In this document: positions 34,205 through 43,268 of the stretch, one piece after another
Numbering within the stretch: the stretch's first letter is position 1
Layout: each line of letters starts with the position of its first letter
NCBI GenBank assembly: GCA_025357755.1
Contig: JANXOP010000273.1
Location: 1-64,000, forward strand
Source: Kofleriaceae bacterium
GTDB lineage: Bacteria > Myxococcota_A > Polyangia > Haliangiales > Haliangiaceae
Length of the DNA: 64,000 bases
Direction: 5' to 3'
The notes under the pieces: model-generated
Databases searched by the model: none
Seen by the model: only the letters and a program-made list of their open reading frames with translations
What the model was told of the DNA's origin: nothing
Made by a program: the position numbers and the translations under genes

Positions 34205-36627
34205 GCGAGCCCCGCGACGGTGTGGATCACGAGGCCGGGCGAGACCAGGCGCAACACGTGCGTTGCGGCGCACGACACGGTCTCGGCGCGCGTCGGAGCC
34301 GCGGGAGGGATCAAGGTGGCCGGATCATCGGCAACGCCGAGCGATCCGAACCCGTTGACGAGGGCCGACTGCACACCCGCGATGTTCTGCGCGACGCCTT
34401 CGATCCGGGTCGCGTATTCCGCGTCACCGAACGTGCGCTGATCTCCGAGCAAGTCATCGAGAGCGTGGCCGACAGCATCGCGCACCGGTTGCGGGTCATA
34501 GGTCGGATCGATCGCGAGCGTGAGATCGAGGTACACGTACTCGAACGCGCCCGCCACGACGACGATCGGGAGCCGCTGCGGTCCTCGCAGACGATTGGCG
34601 GTCGCGAGGATCTGCCGCGCGCTCTCGAGCTCCGCCGCGCGACCCGGCTGCATGAGCAGCGTGACTTGCACCAGCGGCAAGCCGTTCGCGACCGTCCACG
34701 CCGCACGAGCGTGCGCGACCCCGCCGATCGCGAGCGCCTCGGCCTGCACGTCGGTGATGCTGACGATGCGATCGAGACTCTGGATCCGCGCCGGTGCGAC
34801 CTGCTTGGCGGTCGTCGCCTCCTCTGGCGCACTGCCATTGGCAATCCCGCCGACGAGCGAGACACCCGCCAGGTGCGCCATCCGATCCGCAGTCGCGGTC
34901 GTACCCTCGGCGAGCGCACCGTATGCACCGGCGCCCGTGCGGGACCGGACGCTGATGTTGTCCACGCCCGACGGGAGCCGCGCACCGGTCTTGCCATCGC
35001 CGAACTGGATCCACGACGTGCCGTCGTCGTCCTGACGAACGATGTAGACCTCGGCATCGGACGGCTGGCCGTAGAGCACCGGCACGTAGCTCCAGATCCG
35101 GCCCGAGACGATCACGTCGATCTCGGGACGCTCCGGAGGAGTCAGTGCAGCGTGCGCGAGATAGGTCAGCGGATCCTTCGGGAGCGGGAAGCTCTGGAAC
35201 ACGGCGCGGTCGTCGCCATTGCCGAGGACGGCTTCGGTTTCGGCTTTGCCTTCGGTGACGTCGACGAGGTTGCCGAACACCACCGTCGTGTTGCCATCGG
35301 AGAAGTCGCCATAGTCGACCGCGCGATCGAGCACGACGATGGCGACGTCCACGAGTGGGAACGAGAGGACATCGACCACGTTCGCTTCGAACGACAAGTT
35401 GCCGGCGGCCGCGATGCCGATCCGGCGGCCCTTCAGGTCACGCGCGCGGGGCGGCGGCCCCCACCAGAACAGCCACGTCGGTACCAGCGCGATGGTCGAC
35501 CATGTCGGGCCGACCTGGAACGACGCACCGACGACGGTGTCGACGAGCACGTGCTGGATGCTGTCGACGTACCCGCCGAGGCCGGCGTCGAGCCTCACGA
35601 CCGTCGAGGGGACGGACAGCGGGCCGAACGCGACGGTGGTCGGGCGAGCATCGGCGACCGTGGCGAGCCCGAGTTGCGGAGACCCCTCCGAGACATACTG
35701 GACCGCCAGCTGCGTGCCGAGTGCGAGATCCGGAACCTGCGGATCGAGCTGGAGTTGCGTGGTCCACGGTTCGAAGTCGAAGCTGACGGTCTTGCCGTGC
35801 GGCTGGCCCGCGGCGTCGACACAGACGTAGTTCGCGGGCGAGTTGTGACCGGTGAGATGGAACGTGCGATCGAGCTTCACCGCCGTGAGGGTCGGCGGGT
35901 GCGATTTGATCTTCGTGATCGCACCCTTCAGCGTGAGGACGCTCCGGCCGTGCCAGGTCTCGACCTTCTCGACGACGACGATCTCGAACGGCGAGAGCAG
36001 CGCGCCGTTCGCAACGCCGATCGCGAGCCGATCGTTCTTCGCGAAGGTCTGCGCCGTTTGCGGCGCGACCACGAGCTTCGTCGATCCCGCCGGGATCCCG
36101 AGTGGAAGCTGCGGGCGCACGAGCGTGATCTTCGAGAGCCACGGCAGCGCGGTCGCGTCCTCGGCGGTCTGAAAGGTCGCCTGTGACGGAATCGGTGCGA
36201 GGGTGGCTCGCAGCTCGAGTCCCTTCGGAATCGTGACCGGCGCCGCACCGTCGACGTCGAGCGCGAACGTTCCCACGCCACCCATGCCCGGCTTCAGCCG
36301 ATAGCCGAGCAAGCGCACGAGATCCGCGACACTCTCGCGCCACGTCGCGGTTCGCAGGAACGCCTCGTTCGCGTACGCCTCCTGGTAGAACGTGAGCGAA
36401 TCGACGAGCAGCGCGGCGCCCTCGTAGAGCGCGATCCCCGGATCGTCGGAGCCTCGGTAAGTCCAGCTCGCGAGCTTCGGTTCGCGATCCAGCCGCTCGA
36501 GCAGCCACTCGCGCACGTTGGCGTAATCGCCGACGCGATACGCGATCCGATCGAGGCCCGGGCGATTCGCGATCGTCTGCGGGAAGGTCTCCGGCGTCTT
36601 GCAAACCGGTTCCTGTGGAGGTTTCAC
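34201..36627 (-). CDS. Baseplate wedge protein (gp6/J-type), second copy
   Basis: 808 aa from a GTG at 36627 with GGAGG upstream. Signatures of the putative baseplate assembly family are WTYRGSDDPGIALYEGAALL, LVDSLTFYQEAYANEAFL, VADLVRLLGYRLKPG, then IQFGDGKTGARLPSGVDNIS and ITDVQAEALAIGGVAHARAA. It forms part of the wedge ring that links hub to sheath. It follows a related wedge gene (36624-38960) with a 4-base overlap. Such pairs correspond to Afp11/Afp12-like positions. Confidence 0.82.
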   Translation of the reverse strand: MKPPQEPVCKTPETFPQTIANRPGLDRIAYRVGDYANVREWLLERLDREPKLASWTYRGSDDPGIALYEGAALLVDSLTFYQEAYANEAFLRTATWRESVADLVRLLGYRLKPGMGGVGTFALDVDGAAPVTIPKGLELRATLAPIPSQATFQTAEDATALPWLSKITLVRPQLPLGIPAGSTKLVVAPQTAQTFAKNDRLAIGVANGALLSPFEIVVVEKVETWHGRSVLTLKGAITKIKSHPPTLTAVKLDRTFHLTGHNSPANYVCVDAAGQPHGKTVSFDFEPWTTQLQLDPQVPDLALGTQLAVQYVSEGSPQLGLATVADARPTTVAFGPLSVPSTVVRLDAGLGGYVDSIQHVLVDTVVGASFQVGPTWSTIALVPTWLFWWGPPPRARDLKGRRIGIAAAGNLSFEANVVDVLSFPLVDVAIVVLDRAVDYGDFSDGNTTVVFGNLVDVTEGKAETEAVLGNGDDRAVFQSFPLPKDPLTYLAHAALTPPERPEIDVIVSGRIWSYVPVLYGQPSDAEVYIVRQDDDGTSWIQFGDGKTGARLPSGVDNISVRSRTGAGAYGALAEGTTATADRMAHLAGVSLVGGIANGSAPEEATTAKQVAPARIQSLDRIVSITDVQAEALAIGGVAHARAAWTVANGLPLVQVTLLMQPGRAAELESARQILATANRLRGPQRLPIVVVAGAFEYVYLDLTLAIDPTYDPQPVRDAVGHALDDLLGDQRTFGDAEYATRIEGVAQNIAGVQSALVNGFGSLGVADDPATLIPPAAPTRAETVSCAATHVLRLVSPGLVIHTVAGLA

Positions 36628-38960
36628 GACCGCCCTCCTTCGATCACGAGCTCGATAAAGCCGCGCTCCATGTGATCGGGATCGTTACGAACCGAGATGA
36701 TCTCGTTCGGCGCGACTTCGACGAACCGGCCATCTCCGGGCGACGCCGCATCCCACCGCGTGATCACGAGGCGTGCGATGTGCTCGACGCCGGAGATGCG
36801 CCGCAGCCGACCGGCGAGCTCGCTCTCGTACAGCGGTTTGCCGAACGTCCAGCTGTCTGGATTGAACAGCGCGAGCCGGCCGTCGGCGGTGTAGCCATCG
36901 GCGAGCTCCTCGAGGATGGCGAACCGGACATCCTCGGGCCACACGTCCTCGCGCAGACACACCGTGAGCTCGATCCGCAACGGGACATAGCTCGGCGGTC
37001 GGATCTCGAGGTCCTCGCCGATCAAGCGCAGCGGTTCGAGGTGGCTCGCGACCGCCTCGGCGAGCGCGGGCTCGAGGAGCTCGGAGCCGCGCGGATCGAT
37101 CGTGATCCGCACGGTGCGCCAGCTCCCGGTCCACAGATAGCTCGCTGCCGCTCGCTGCACCCCATCGACCTCCTGAGCGCGGGCGACGTAGTCGGCGAGC
37201 GTGACGGCGCGGAGCTGATGCTGGCGATACGCCTCTGGCGCATTGCGCCGGATCTCGCTCGGCGGTTCCGGATCCTGCGCATCGTCGGCATCGAACGGAT
37301 TCCACACCGACGCGATCTTCGTTGCCTGCGGTGTGGTCGGCACGACATGCACGAGCCGATCGCGCCCGATGTTGCCGTCGAGCGGGAGCCCCGTGCGCCA
37401 GGTCGCGACGACGGTTGCATCGTCCGGCAACGCCATGCCGTTACGGCCGGTGCCGAACCGGATCACGCTGCGCAGCAGCTCGTCGGTCTCGACGGCGAAG
37501 TGCTTGTCGCTCGGCTCGCTGTGGACCAGGCTGATCGTCTCGGTCCACACCGTGGTCTCGGTTCCGACGACCGCGACCTCGAGCGTCGAATGCGTGGGCG
37601 TCGCGCCGTCGCGTGGGGTCGCACGATACAAGAGCGGCAGGTCGGTTGGCAGGCCGCACACGGTGCCCCAGTGCGTCGGCACCGGAGCGAGCGTCCTCGA
37701 GACGACCGCACCGGAGGTCGCGAGTGCGAGATTGCCGTGAAATAGCGATACGTCCTCGAGCCGAGGGTGACCCGGAGTTGCCGCCTCGACGAAGCAGTAG
37801 TCCGCCCGGAGCGCATCGTCGCGGTGCCACGTCACGCGGACGATGCCTCGCGCCGGATGCTGCGGATCGGCGACGCGCACAGCGCTCGTGACGCGCAAGA
37901 CCTGCCGCTTGCGCGCATCTCGACCCGCTGGATTTCCAGAATCAGGGTCGCGTTCTTCCTGCACGAGCAGTCGCGGTGACGCTTGCGCGGCCACTTGTCC
38001 CGCGTACGCATCGGCCTCCGCGATCGATGCGAACGCCAGGTCCGCGCTCGTATCGCCCGCGGCGAGCGCAGGAATCGCGTCGTCCCACGTGTAGAGCGAG
38101 ATGTCATCGAGCGCCGTGCGCAACGGCGTCGCCTCGGTCGTCACGAACGTCGAGCCCGCGGTCGCATCGGCGGTCGTGGCGACCGCGAGGCCCGCATCGA
38201 GCATGGCGTCTGCGACCGCACGGAACGCGAGGAACGTGCTCGCCTGGTTGCCCTCGTAGATGTAGTAATCGACGAGGCGCGCGTGACGTGCGAGCGACAC
38301 GCGCCGCCGCGCGGTCGACAAGTACGCCTCGTTCATCACGCGATCCTGGACGTCCGCGAGCTCGTCGGCGCTCGCCGAGAACAGATCCAGCAGCGTCACC
38401 GAAAGATCGGCGTCGCTGGTAGGCGTCCAGCCCGGGACGCGCTTCTGCATCGCGACGACGAGCGCGTGGCGGTACGACTCGTAGTCGCGGGCGAGCAGAT
38501 CGAACGGCGGCGTGGAAGCCGGCGGAGGCGGTGGCGTCCACTCCGGCGCGCAGTCGATCGAGAAGCACCCCGGGCGAAACCTGAAGCCGAGCGAGCTGAA
38601 CAGCGGATCGATGTTCGGGTGATCGATCGAGATCGTGTACGTCGAATAGTCCCCGATCGGCGAGATCAGGACGCGCAGCACGGATGGATCTGGCGTCGCC
38701 GCGATCGACGTGACCTGGACCATGCCTGCCGAACGCCCGCCGCGCAGCCGGTTGCCGCCGCTGATCGGGAACGTCACCGCGAACGGGGTCGGGTCCGCCA
38801 CGATCGCCGCGAGCTCGTGCGCATTCCAGAACCGGAGCTCCACGACTGCGCGCGGCGGCACCGCCGCGAGCTCGAGGTCCAAGCGCAGCTCGCGCAACCC
38901 GTTGAGCGTGCCGAGCATCTTCGCTCGATCGACGAGCGCGGTTTGATCGCGGAACGGCAT
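36624..38960 (-). CDS. Baseplate wedge protein (gp6/J-type), first copy
   Basis: 778 aa from ATG 38960, which overlaps the gp25 stop (TGATG); the frame to 39095 is an artefact. Baseplate J-like features are the tandem helical module FDLLARDYESYRHALVVAMQ, LLDLFSASADELADVQDRVM, LARHARLVDYYIYEGNQAST, and the beta-rich end with DYVARAQEVDGVQRAAASYL and VPLRIELTVCLREDVWPED. It resembles Afp11/PVC11 (T4 gp6) and forms the inner wedge next to gp25. Confidence 0.85.
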   Translation of the reverse strand: MPFRDQTALVDRAKMLGTLNGLRELRLDLELAAVPPRAVVELRFWNAHELAAIVADPTPFAVTFPISGGNRLRGGRSAGMVQVTSIAATPDPSVLRVLISPIGDYSTYTISIDHPNIDPLFSSLGFRFRPGCFSIDCAPEWTPPPPPASTPPFDLLARDYESYRHALVVAMQKRVPGWTPTSDADLSVTLLDLFSASADELADVQDRVMNEAYLSTARRRVSLARHARLVDYYIYEGNQASTFLAFRAVADAMLDAGLAVATTADATAGSTFVTTEATPLRTALDDISLYTWDDAIPALAAGDTSADLAFASIAEADAYAGQVAAQASPRLLVQEERDPDSGNPAGRDARKRQVLRVTSAVRVADPQHPARGIVRVTWHRDDALRADYCFVEAATPGHPRLEDVSLFHGNLALATSGAVVSRTLAPVPTHWGTVCGLPTDLPLLYRATPRDGATPTHSTLEVAVVGTETTVWTETISLVHSEPSDKHFAVETDELLRSVIRFGTGRNGMALPDDATVVATWRTGLPLDGNIGRDRLVHVVPTTPQATKIASVWNPFDADDAQDPEPPSEIRRNAPEAYRQHQLRAVTLADYVARAQEVDGVQRAAASYLWTGSWRTVRITIDPRGSELLEPALAEAVASHLEPLRLIGEDLEIRPPSYVPLRIELTVCLREDVWPEDVRFAILEELADGYTADGRLALFNPDSWTFGKPLYESELAGRLRRISGVEHIARLVITRWDAASPGDGRFVEVAPNEIISVRNDPDHMERGFIELVIEGGRS

Positions 38961-39337
38961 CAGTCGCCCGTCCTCTGCAGCTTCAACACCTTCATCACCG
39001 ACGAGCCGACCGGCCGATACTGGAGCAGGACCTCGATCGCGCTGTTCTCGGTGGACACCGTGAGTCCCTCGACGGATACCCGCGTACCGAGCCACTTCTG
39101 CAGCGCGTCCGCCACGATCGATTGGGTGACGCCGAGCGTGGAGTCGCCGGTGTTCTCGAACACGAGGCGCCGCAGGTTCGTACCGAGCTCCGGCAGGAAC
39201 AGCCGTTCGCCGAGCGTGGTGAGCAACAGCTGCAGCAGCTCGTCGCGAACATGGGCATCGAGATCGGGCGGCGACGCGGTCCTGCCGTCGGGGCCGATCC
39301 GGAACGGAAACGATAGGTACGACGGGTAGCCCTTCAT
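38960..39337 (-). CDS. gp25-like baseplate wedge protein (Afp9-like)
   Basis: 125 aa from ATG 39337. T4 gp25/P2 gpW-type fold: PFRIGPDGRTASPPDLDAHV, RDELLQLLLTTLGERLFLPE with the EPR-like lysozyme-fold motif reduced to FLPELGTNLRRL, then VLLQYRPVGS near the end. In T4 and eCIS this protein starts sheath polymerisation at the baseplate. It overlaps the PAAR-like gene by 4 bases and the wedge gene by 1. Confidence 0.88.
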   Translation of the reverse strand: MKGYPSYLSFPFRIGPDGRTASPPDLDAHVRDELLQLLLTTLGERLFLPELGTNLRRLVFENTGDSTLGVTQSIVADALQKWLGTRVSVEGLTVSTENSAIEVLLQYRPVGSSVMKVLKLQRTGD

Positions 39338-39666
39338 ATCGCGCTCACCGGAAGCTGGGTCGATCCGACGACCGCAACACCCTGGACCACGCCGCCTCCG
39401 CTCTTGCACGTCCCGACGCTCGACTTCACGAGCACGGCGGTGCCCCTGACATACATCGCGCTCGCACCGGCAGACCACGCGATGGTGAGACACGGGCTGT
39501 ACGTCGAGCCGTTGTAGAACGAGCAACCGACGATCGCGTGCGTGTCGGTCTCGAGCAACATGTGCGCTCCCGGACCCGCGCTCGATCGCGCGTTCGACGT
39601 GGTCAGCACCGCGCGGCCGCCATGCGGACATTGCACGCTGCTCTGGGTGGTGAGCGTGGCTGCCAT
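39334..39666 (-). CDS. PAAR-like spike tip
   Basis: 110 aa from ATG 39666, overlapping the gpV stop. It begins MAATLTTQSSVQCPHGGRAV. It has several Cys and His residues (VQCPHGG, THAIVGCSF, YSPCLTI, GTCKSGGG) that could bind a metal at the tip, and small Gly-rich turns, as in PAAR-like Afp10 proteins capping the spike. The sequence is not a canonical PAAR, so the label rests on position (between spike and gp25) and on the Cys/Gly pattern. Confidence 0.7.
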   Translation of the reverse strand: MAATLTTQSSVQCPHGGRAVLTTSNARSSAGPGAHMLLETDTHAIVGCSFYNGSTYSPCLTIAWSAGASAMYVRGTAVLVKSSVGTCKSGGGVVQGVAVVGSTQLPVSAI

Positions 39667-40202
39667 CACGTCACCTTCAGGTTTCCGCTGTTGATCTCGA
39701 CGGCATCGTCATCGATCACGATCTGCTTCGATCCGACCTTGATCGTGATCCTGTCCTTCGCGATCACGATGCTCGGTCCGTTGCCGTGCTCGAGGCGCAG
39801 CTCGTCCTTGTCATCGTCGAGCACGATCTGATGACCGTGGCTCGTGGTGATCACGCGAACCTTTTCGCTCGCGGCTGCTGGTTTCTGGTCCTTGCCCCAC
39901 CAGAAGCCGGTCCAGATCGGCAACCAGGGATGCCCCGCCTCGAACTCGACCCACACGCCATCGCCCTTCTCGGGCAAGAACATGATGCCGTGCTTGTTGC
40001 CGGCGAACGGCACGGCCGGTTCGATCCAGATCGATTCCTTGTACTCGCCGAGCACCGAAGGGATGTACGCGCGAAGCTTGCCGAGGTCCGCGCCGGTTCC
40101 GACCTTCGAGACCGTGCCGCGGTACTTGCCGAACAGGGTGCCCGCGCGATCGCGGAGCAGGCCCGCGAGCCGGTCCGAGGTCTTGTCGGTCGGGTCTTTC
40201 AT
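39666..40202 (-). CDS. gpV-type baseplate spike protein
   Basis: 178 aa from ATG 40202. OB-fold domain (GTVSKVGTGADLGKLRAYIP, GIMFLPEKGDGVWVEFEAGH, WLPIWTGFWWG), then a repetitive beta-helix tail (HQIVLDDDKDELRLEHGNGP, TIKVGSKQIVIDDDAVEINS) as in P2 gpV/T4 gp5 spikes. It is one half of a split VgrG/Afp8; the gp27-like half is the gene just upstream. It forms the piercing spike under the PAAR-like tip. Confidence 0.88.
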   Translation of the reverse strand: MKDPTDKTSDRLAGLLRDRAGTLFGKYRGTVSKVGTGADLGKLRAYIPSVLGEYKESIWIEPAVPFAGNKHGIMFLPEKGDGVWVEFEAGHPWLPIWTGFWWGKDQKPAAASEKVRVITTSHGHQIVLDDDKDELRLEHGNGPSIVIAKDRITIKVGSKQIVIDDDAVEINSGNLKVT

Positions 40203-41404
40203 CAGTGCACTCCTGCCGGGGTCGGACGCTTGACCTCGGCCGCCTTGGCGACGGCGTTCGTCATCAGTGTGAAGTCCTGGCGATATTCCGAGCGACTCAT
40301 CGTGTGCGTCACCTCGCGCACGATGTAGGTCGTGCACAGCTTCGCGTTCGCGCCGCTCACGGTGACGAGGTCGTACGCGCGCAGCACGCCGTGATAGCAG
40401 CCGTAGCGCACGGCTCCGCTCGCCGTGATCGTGTAGCTCGCGCGCTGCTGGGCGCGCGAACCGACCGCGATGACGTCGCGGAATGCCGAGATGTACGGCG
40501 AGAGGATCTGCGTGCCGAGCTTGTTCAGATCGTCGACGGTCGACTTCGCTGCGAGGAACTGGACCGTGTCCCCCACCCTGGTGATCGCCGGGATGGTCTT
40601 GCCGTGGGCGTCGACCTTCTTGTCGACGTTTTTGTCGTCGCCGCTCCACTTCGTCGTCAGCGTGTCCTTGCCGACCGCGAGCGTCGAGATATCGAACGGA
40701 AGGAACTGGAACCGCGTCGCCTGCGAGACGTCGTTGCGCGCTTGAAACGTCTCGACGTTGCGGTCGGCCCCGTTGAGGATCAGCGTCGGAACATCCGGCG
40801 TGCCCTGGAGGCGCAGGCGCGTGACGAAGATCTTCGAGGTTCCTACCGCGGCGGGCAGTGCGTACACATGGAGATCATACGGCTCGGCGATCGAGCGCAG
40901 CATCTCGATGTCCGTCCCGCGCTGGATATGCTTGAGTGGACGATCCTGCGGCTGCGGTGGGATCTTTTCGACCATGGCTGCCGCAAACCCCGCATCCGTC
41001 AGGATCTGTACGATCAGATCTCTGTCACTCGTGTCCTCGTAGGTCGCGATTCGCGCGACCTGGTTGAGCGTCTCGGTGTCGTCGCGTGCGATCAGCGTGA
41101 ACGTGCTCTGCCCGGGCTCGCCCGACATCTGCGCGTCCCAGCTGACCACCGGGCCATCGATCAACGGGATCCACTCCGACGTCTGGTTGCGAATCTCCAG
41201 CCGCAACCGCTTCCACGGTGTGGCGTAGCTGTCGGTCGGTCCGGACCAACCGCCGGTCTCGTCCGCACACATCTCGACCTCGAGGCGCGCCTCGCACGCG
41301 AGGTCGATGCCCTGCTCGACCGTGACCGTCTCGATCATCGTGTAGAACGCGTCCTCGACGGGCTTGTTGTCGAGCCAGAGCTTGTACTCGATGCCGCCGA
41401 TCAT
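40202..41404 (-). CDS. gpD/gp27-like baseplate hub protein
   Basis: 400 aa. Late-control gene D-type hub: FYTMIETVTVEQGIDLACEA, WIPLIDGPVVSWDAQMSGEP, DLIVQILTDAGFAAAMVEKI, EMLRSIAEPYDLHVYALPAA, QATRFQFLPFD and the C-terminal TYIVREVTHTMSRSEYRQDF. It forms the trimeric hub joining tube to spike. Together with the gpV gene it substitutes for a single-chain VgrG-like Afp8. It overlaps the LysM gene by 4 bases and gpV by 1. Confidence 0.85.
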   Translation of the reverse strand: MIGGIEYKLWLDNKPVEDAFYTMIETVTVEQGIDLACEARLEVEMCADETGGWSGPTDSYATPWKRLRLEIRNQTSEWIPLIDGPVVSWDAQMSGEPGQSTFTLIARDDTETLNQVARIATYEDTSDRDLIVQILTDAGFAAAMVEKIPPQPQDRPLKHIQRGTDIEMLRSIAEPYDLHVYALPAAVGTSKIFVTRLRLQGTPDVPTLILNGADRNVETFQARNDVSQATRFQFLPFDISTLAVGKDTLTTKWSGDDKNVDKKVDAHGKTIPAITRVGDTVQFLAAKSTVDDLNKLGTQILSPYISAFRDVIAVGSRAQQRASYTITASGAVRYGCYHGVLRAYDLVTVSGANAKLCTTYIVREVTHTMSRSEYRQDFTLMTNAVAKAAEVKRPTPAGVH

Positions 41405-41673
41405 TTGCGTGGCACCGCGATCGTGTTGTTCGGGACGGCGAGCTCAGCCGCATCGAGCTCGGTGTTCGCATCGGCGATATGCCAGAACTCCGACGAATCG
41501 CCGTAGTGCTCGTGCGCCAGGATGTCCAGCCGATCATGTGATGCGATCACCGTGGCGTCGCCGTCGGTCGGTGGCAGCCGGCGGAGCTTGACGATCGTCA
41601 CGGCCTTGCCGTTCGGTGCCGGAGCCTCGACGGTCGGGAGCGCCGCGTAGCGTGATGAAGGTAGGAACGCCAT
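41401..41673 (-). CDS. LysM-domain baseplate protein
   Basis: 90 aa from ATG 41673; the longer frame to 42363 is antisense noise. LysM motif HDRLDILAHEHYGDSSEFWH followed by ADANTELDAAELAVPNNTIA, the usual form in the phage gpX/gp53 type tail protein. It lies 2 bases after the tube-like gene. The two look like the split halves of Afp7/PVC7, in which an N-terminal tube-fold domain is fused to LysM. It links the hub to the tube and wedge. Confidence 0.85.
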   Translation of the reverse strand: MAFLPSSRYAALPTVEAPAPNGKAVTIVKLRRLPPTDGDATVIASHDRLDILAHEHYGDSSEFWHIADANTELDAAELAVPNNTIAVPRK

Positions 41674-41675
41674 GG

Positions 41676-42350
41676 TCAGAAGTGGATGATGTCGGCGAGC
41701 TGCAGCGTGGTCTCGACGGTGTTCGACAGCGCGAGCGCGTCTCGCGCGTACTGCGAATAGGTGTAGGCGCCCTTCGCGATCGGATCGTCCGAGCACGGAT
41801 CGGGCGTGATCGCGGTCATCGTGATCGTGACCTCCGCGAGGGTCGGGTTGAGCAGCGCGTCGTATTGCTTTTCGACGACCGACAGCGACTCGATCGTCAC
41901 CGGCAACACGCGCGTGAGGCCCCAGACGAACAACAGGCGCGGATAGGCCTCGCGCGGAATATTCTGGGTCGGCGCGCCATCGCCACCGCCGACGAGCGAC
42001 CCGATCTTGTCGACGGCCTTGTTGATCAGTCCGCTGATCGGACCGGTCGGACGCACGAGCTTGTCGAGCGCCGCGAGCTGCGGTCCGATACCGACTCCGA
42101 TCGAGATCGGATTCATCCGGGCGACTTCTTCCTGCGCCGAGAAGTGTGCGACCAGCGAGATCTTTTCGACAGGAATCTCGCCTGCCTGGTTGACCTCTCG
42201 CAGAGATGCGCCGGTAGGGCGAGGCGGAATCTCGAGCGTGCGCGTGATCGTCTCGGGGTTGAACTGGAACACCACGAGATTCGGAATCCGGCTCGCGAGC
42301 CCGACGCCGTACTCGACGAGGGCGCCCTTCAGCAGATACGAGATCGTCAT
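41676..42350 (-). CDS. CIS tube-like baseplate protein (Afp7 N-terminal-like)
   Basis: 224 aa. Signature PNLVVFQFNPETITRTLEIP near the N-terminus, then EKISLVAHFSAQEEVARMNP and YPRLLFVWGLTRVLPVTIES, is the contractile injection system tube-like domain of Afp7 family proteins. It is followed by ALLNPTLAEVTITMTAITPD. It forms the first disc between tube and hub. It overlaps the upstream small gene by 4 bases. Confidence 0.82.
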   Translation of the reverse strand: MTISYLLKGALVEYGVGLASRIPNLVVFQFNPETITRTLEIPPRPTGASLREVNQAGEIPVEKISLVAHFSAQEEVARMNPISIGVGIGPQLAALDKLVRPTGPISGLINKAVDKIGSLVGGGDGAPTQNIPREAYPRLLFVWGLTRVLPVTIESLSVVEKQYDALLNPTLAEVTITMTAITPDPCSDDPIAKGAYTYSQYARDALALSNTVETTLQLADIIHF

Positions 42351-42583
42351 CGCGTGCCTCCACGCAGGGCGCGTGCGAGCGGTGTCGCGATCCGTTCGGC
42401 GATCGTGCCCGTGCCGCGGGGCTGTGCGCGGACCACGATCGACCGCTGGTCGGCGATCGCTCCGGTGCTGGCCGTCAGCGCGCGCTGCAGCGCCGGCCCC
42501 AAGTTTGCGAGGCCGCGCCGCGCATCGGCGCGCGAGACGCCGCGCATCCGGATCGTGAGCTGCGAGATCTTCACGTCCGGCAC
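42347..42583 (-). CDS. Small basic eCIS operon protein
   Basis: 78 aa from GTG 42583 (GTG 42574 is also possible). The N-terminus looks like a strand pair (DVKISQLTIRMRGVSRADAR), followed by an Arg-rich helix and RSIVVRAQPRGTGTIAERIA. It starts one base after the upstream stop and overlaps the next gene by 4, so it is translated in the operon. No family recognised. Confidence 0.6.
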   Translation of the reverse strand: MPDVKISQLTIRMRGVSRADARRGLANLGPALQRALTASTGAIADQRSIVVRAQPRGTGTIAERIATPLARALRGGTR

Positions 42584-42584
42584 G

Positions 42585-43268
42585 TCAGCTCCCCCGGATG
42601 TGGTTGCGAGCGAATCGATCACCGTGGCTCCGCGCGGGCGTCGCCGCTCGTCCACCAGTCGTGGTGTGCGGTGCATCCTCGACGGTGACGACCACGTTTC
42701 CGATCGAGACCTGGATCGGCTGCGCCGCCACGCCGGTCGCGACCTGTTCCCGCGTGTGCATGGAGTCTACGGGCGCCGCGGTGTCGATGATCGTGGGAGG
42801 ACTGCCGGTCCACTGGCGCACGCTGCGCATCACGTCGCGCAACGCATCGGTGTCGGCGCTCGCGACGAGTGGATCGGGCGCGCCAGCGGTCTCCGCCAGC
42901 CACGGCGCGGCCGCGCTCGGCAAGACGATGCGCTCGATCTCGGTGACGTGCTGACTCGCGTCCTCGGTGCCATCCTCGGTCGCTGTCGAGCTTGGAGACG
43001 GCGATCCAGGACGAGGCAGGACGGCGTGCTCCACGAGCTCGCGCTCGATCTGCTCGCGCGCTCCCGGCACCGCGAGATCGGCCGCCGCCCCGGCTGGCGC
43101 AGGTCGCTGTGGCGCGTGCTGCGTGGCCGCGATTTCGGGCGCGCGCGCCGCGCTCGTCATGGGGAGCACGTCACGCTCGATCTGCGCCTCGTGAACCGCT
43201 TCGGTTCGCGGCGCGACGTGGGGGACCGTGCCGCGCGACATCGCGGCGAGGCGAGCTGCGTAGCTCAC
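42585..43268 (-). CDS. Disordered Ala/Pro-rich eCIS operon protein
   Basis: 227 aa from a GTG at 43268 that overlaps the upstream stop (GTGA). Low-complexity composition: Ala, Pro, Glu, Thr and Val with few aromatics (for example AQIERDVLPMTSAARAPEIA, AAPWLAETAGAPDPLVASAD). A more ordered short segment, ALRDVMRSVRQWTGSPPTII, is followed by a beta stretch IQVSIGNVVVTVEDAP. No domain recognised. By position it is next to the tube chaperone-like gene. It could be a very short tape-measure, a chaperone or a scaffold, but nothing in the sequence proves it. Confidence 0.6.
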   Translation of the reverse strand: MSYAARLAAMSRGTVPHVAPRTEAVHEAQIERDVLPMTSAARAPEIAATQHAPQRPAPAGAAADLAVPGAREQIERELVEHAVLPRPGSPSPSSTATEDGTEDASQHVTEIERIVLPSAAAPWLAETAGAPDPLVASADTDALRDVMRSVRQWTGSPPTIIDTAAPVDSMHTREQVATGVAAQPIQVSIGNVVVTVEDAPHTTTGGRAATPARSHGDRFARNHIRGS

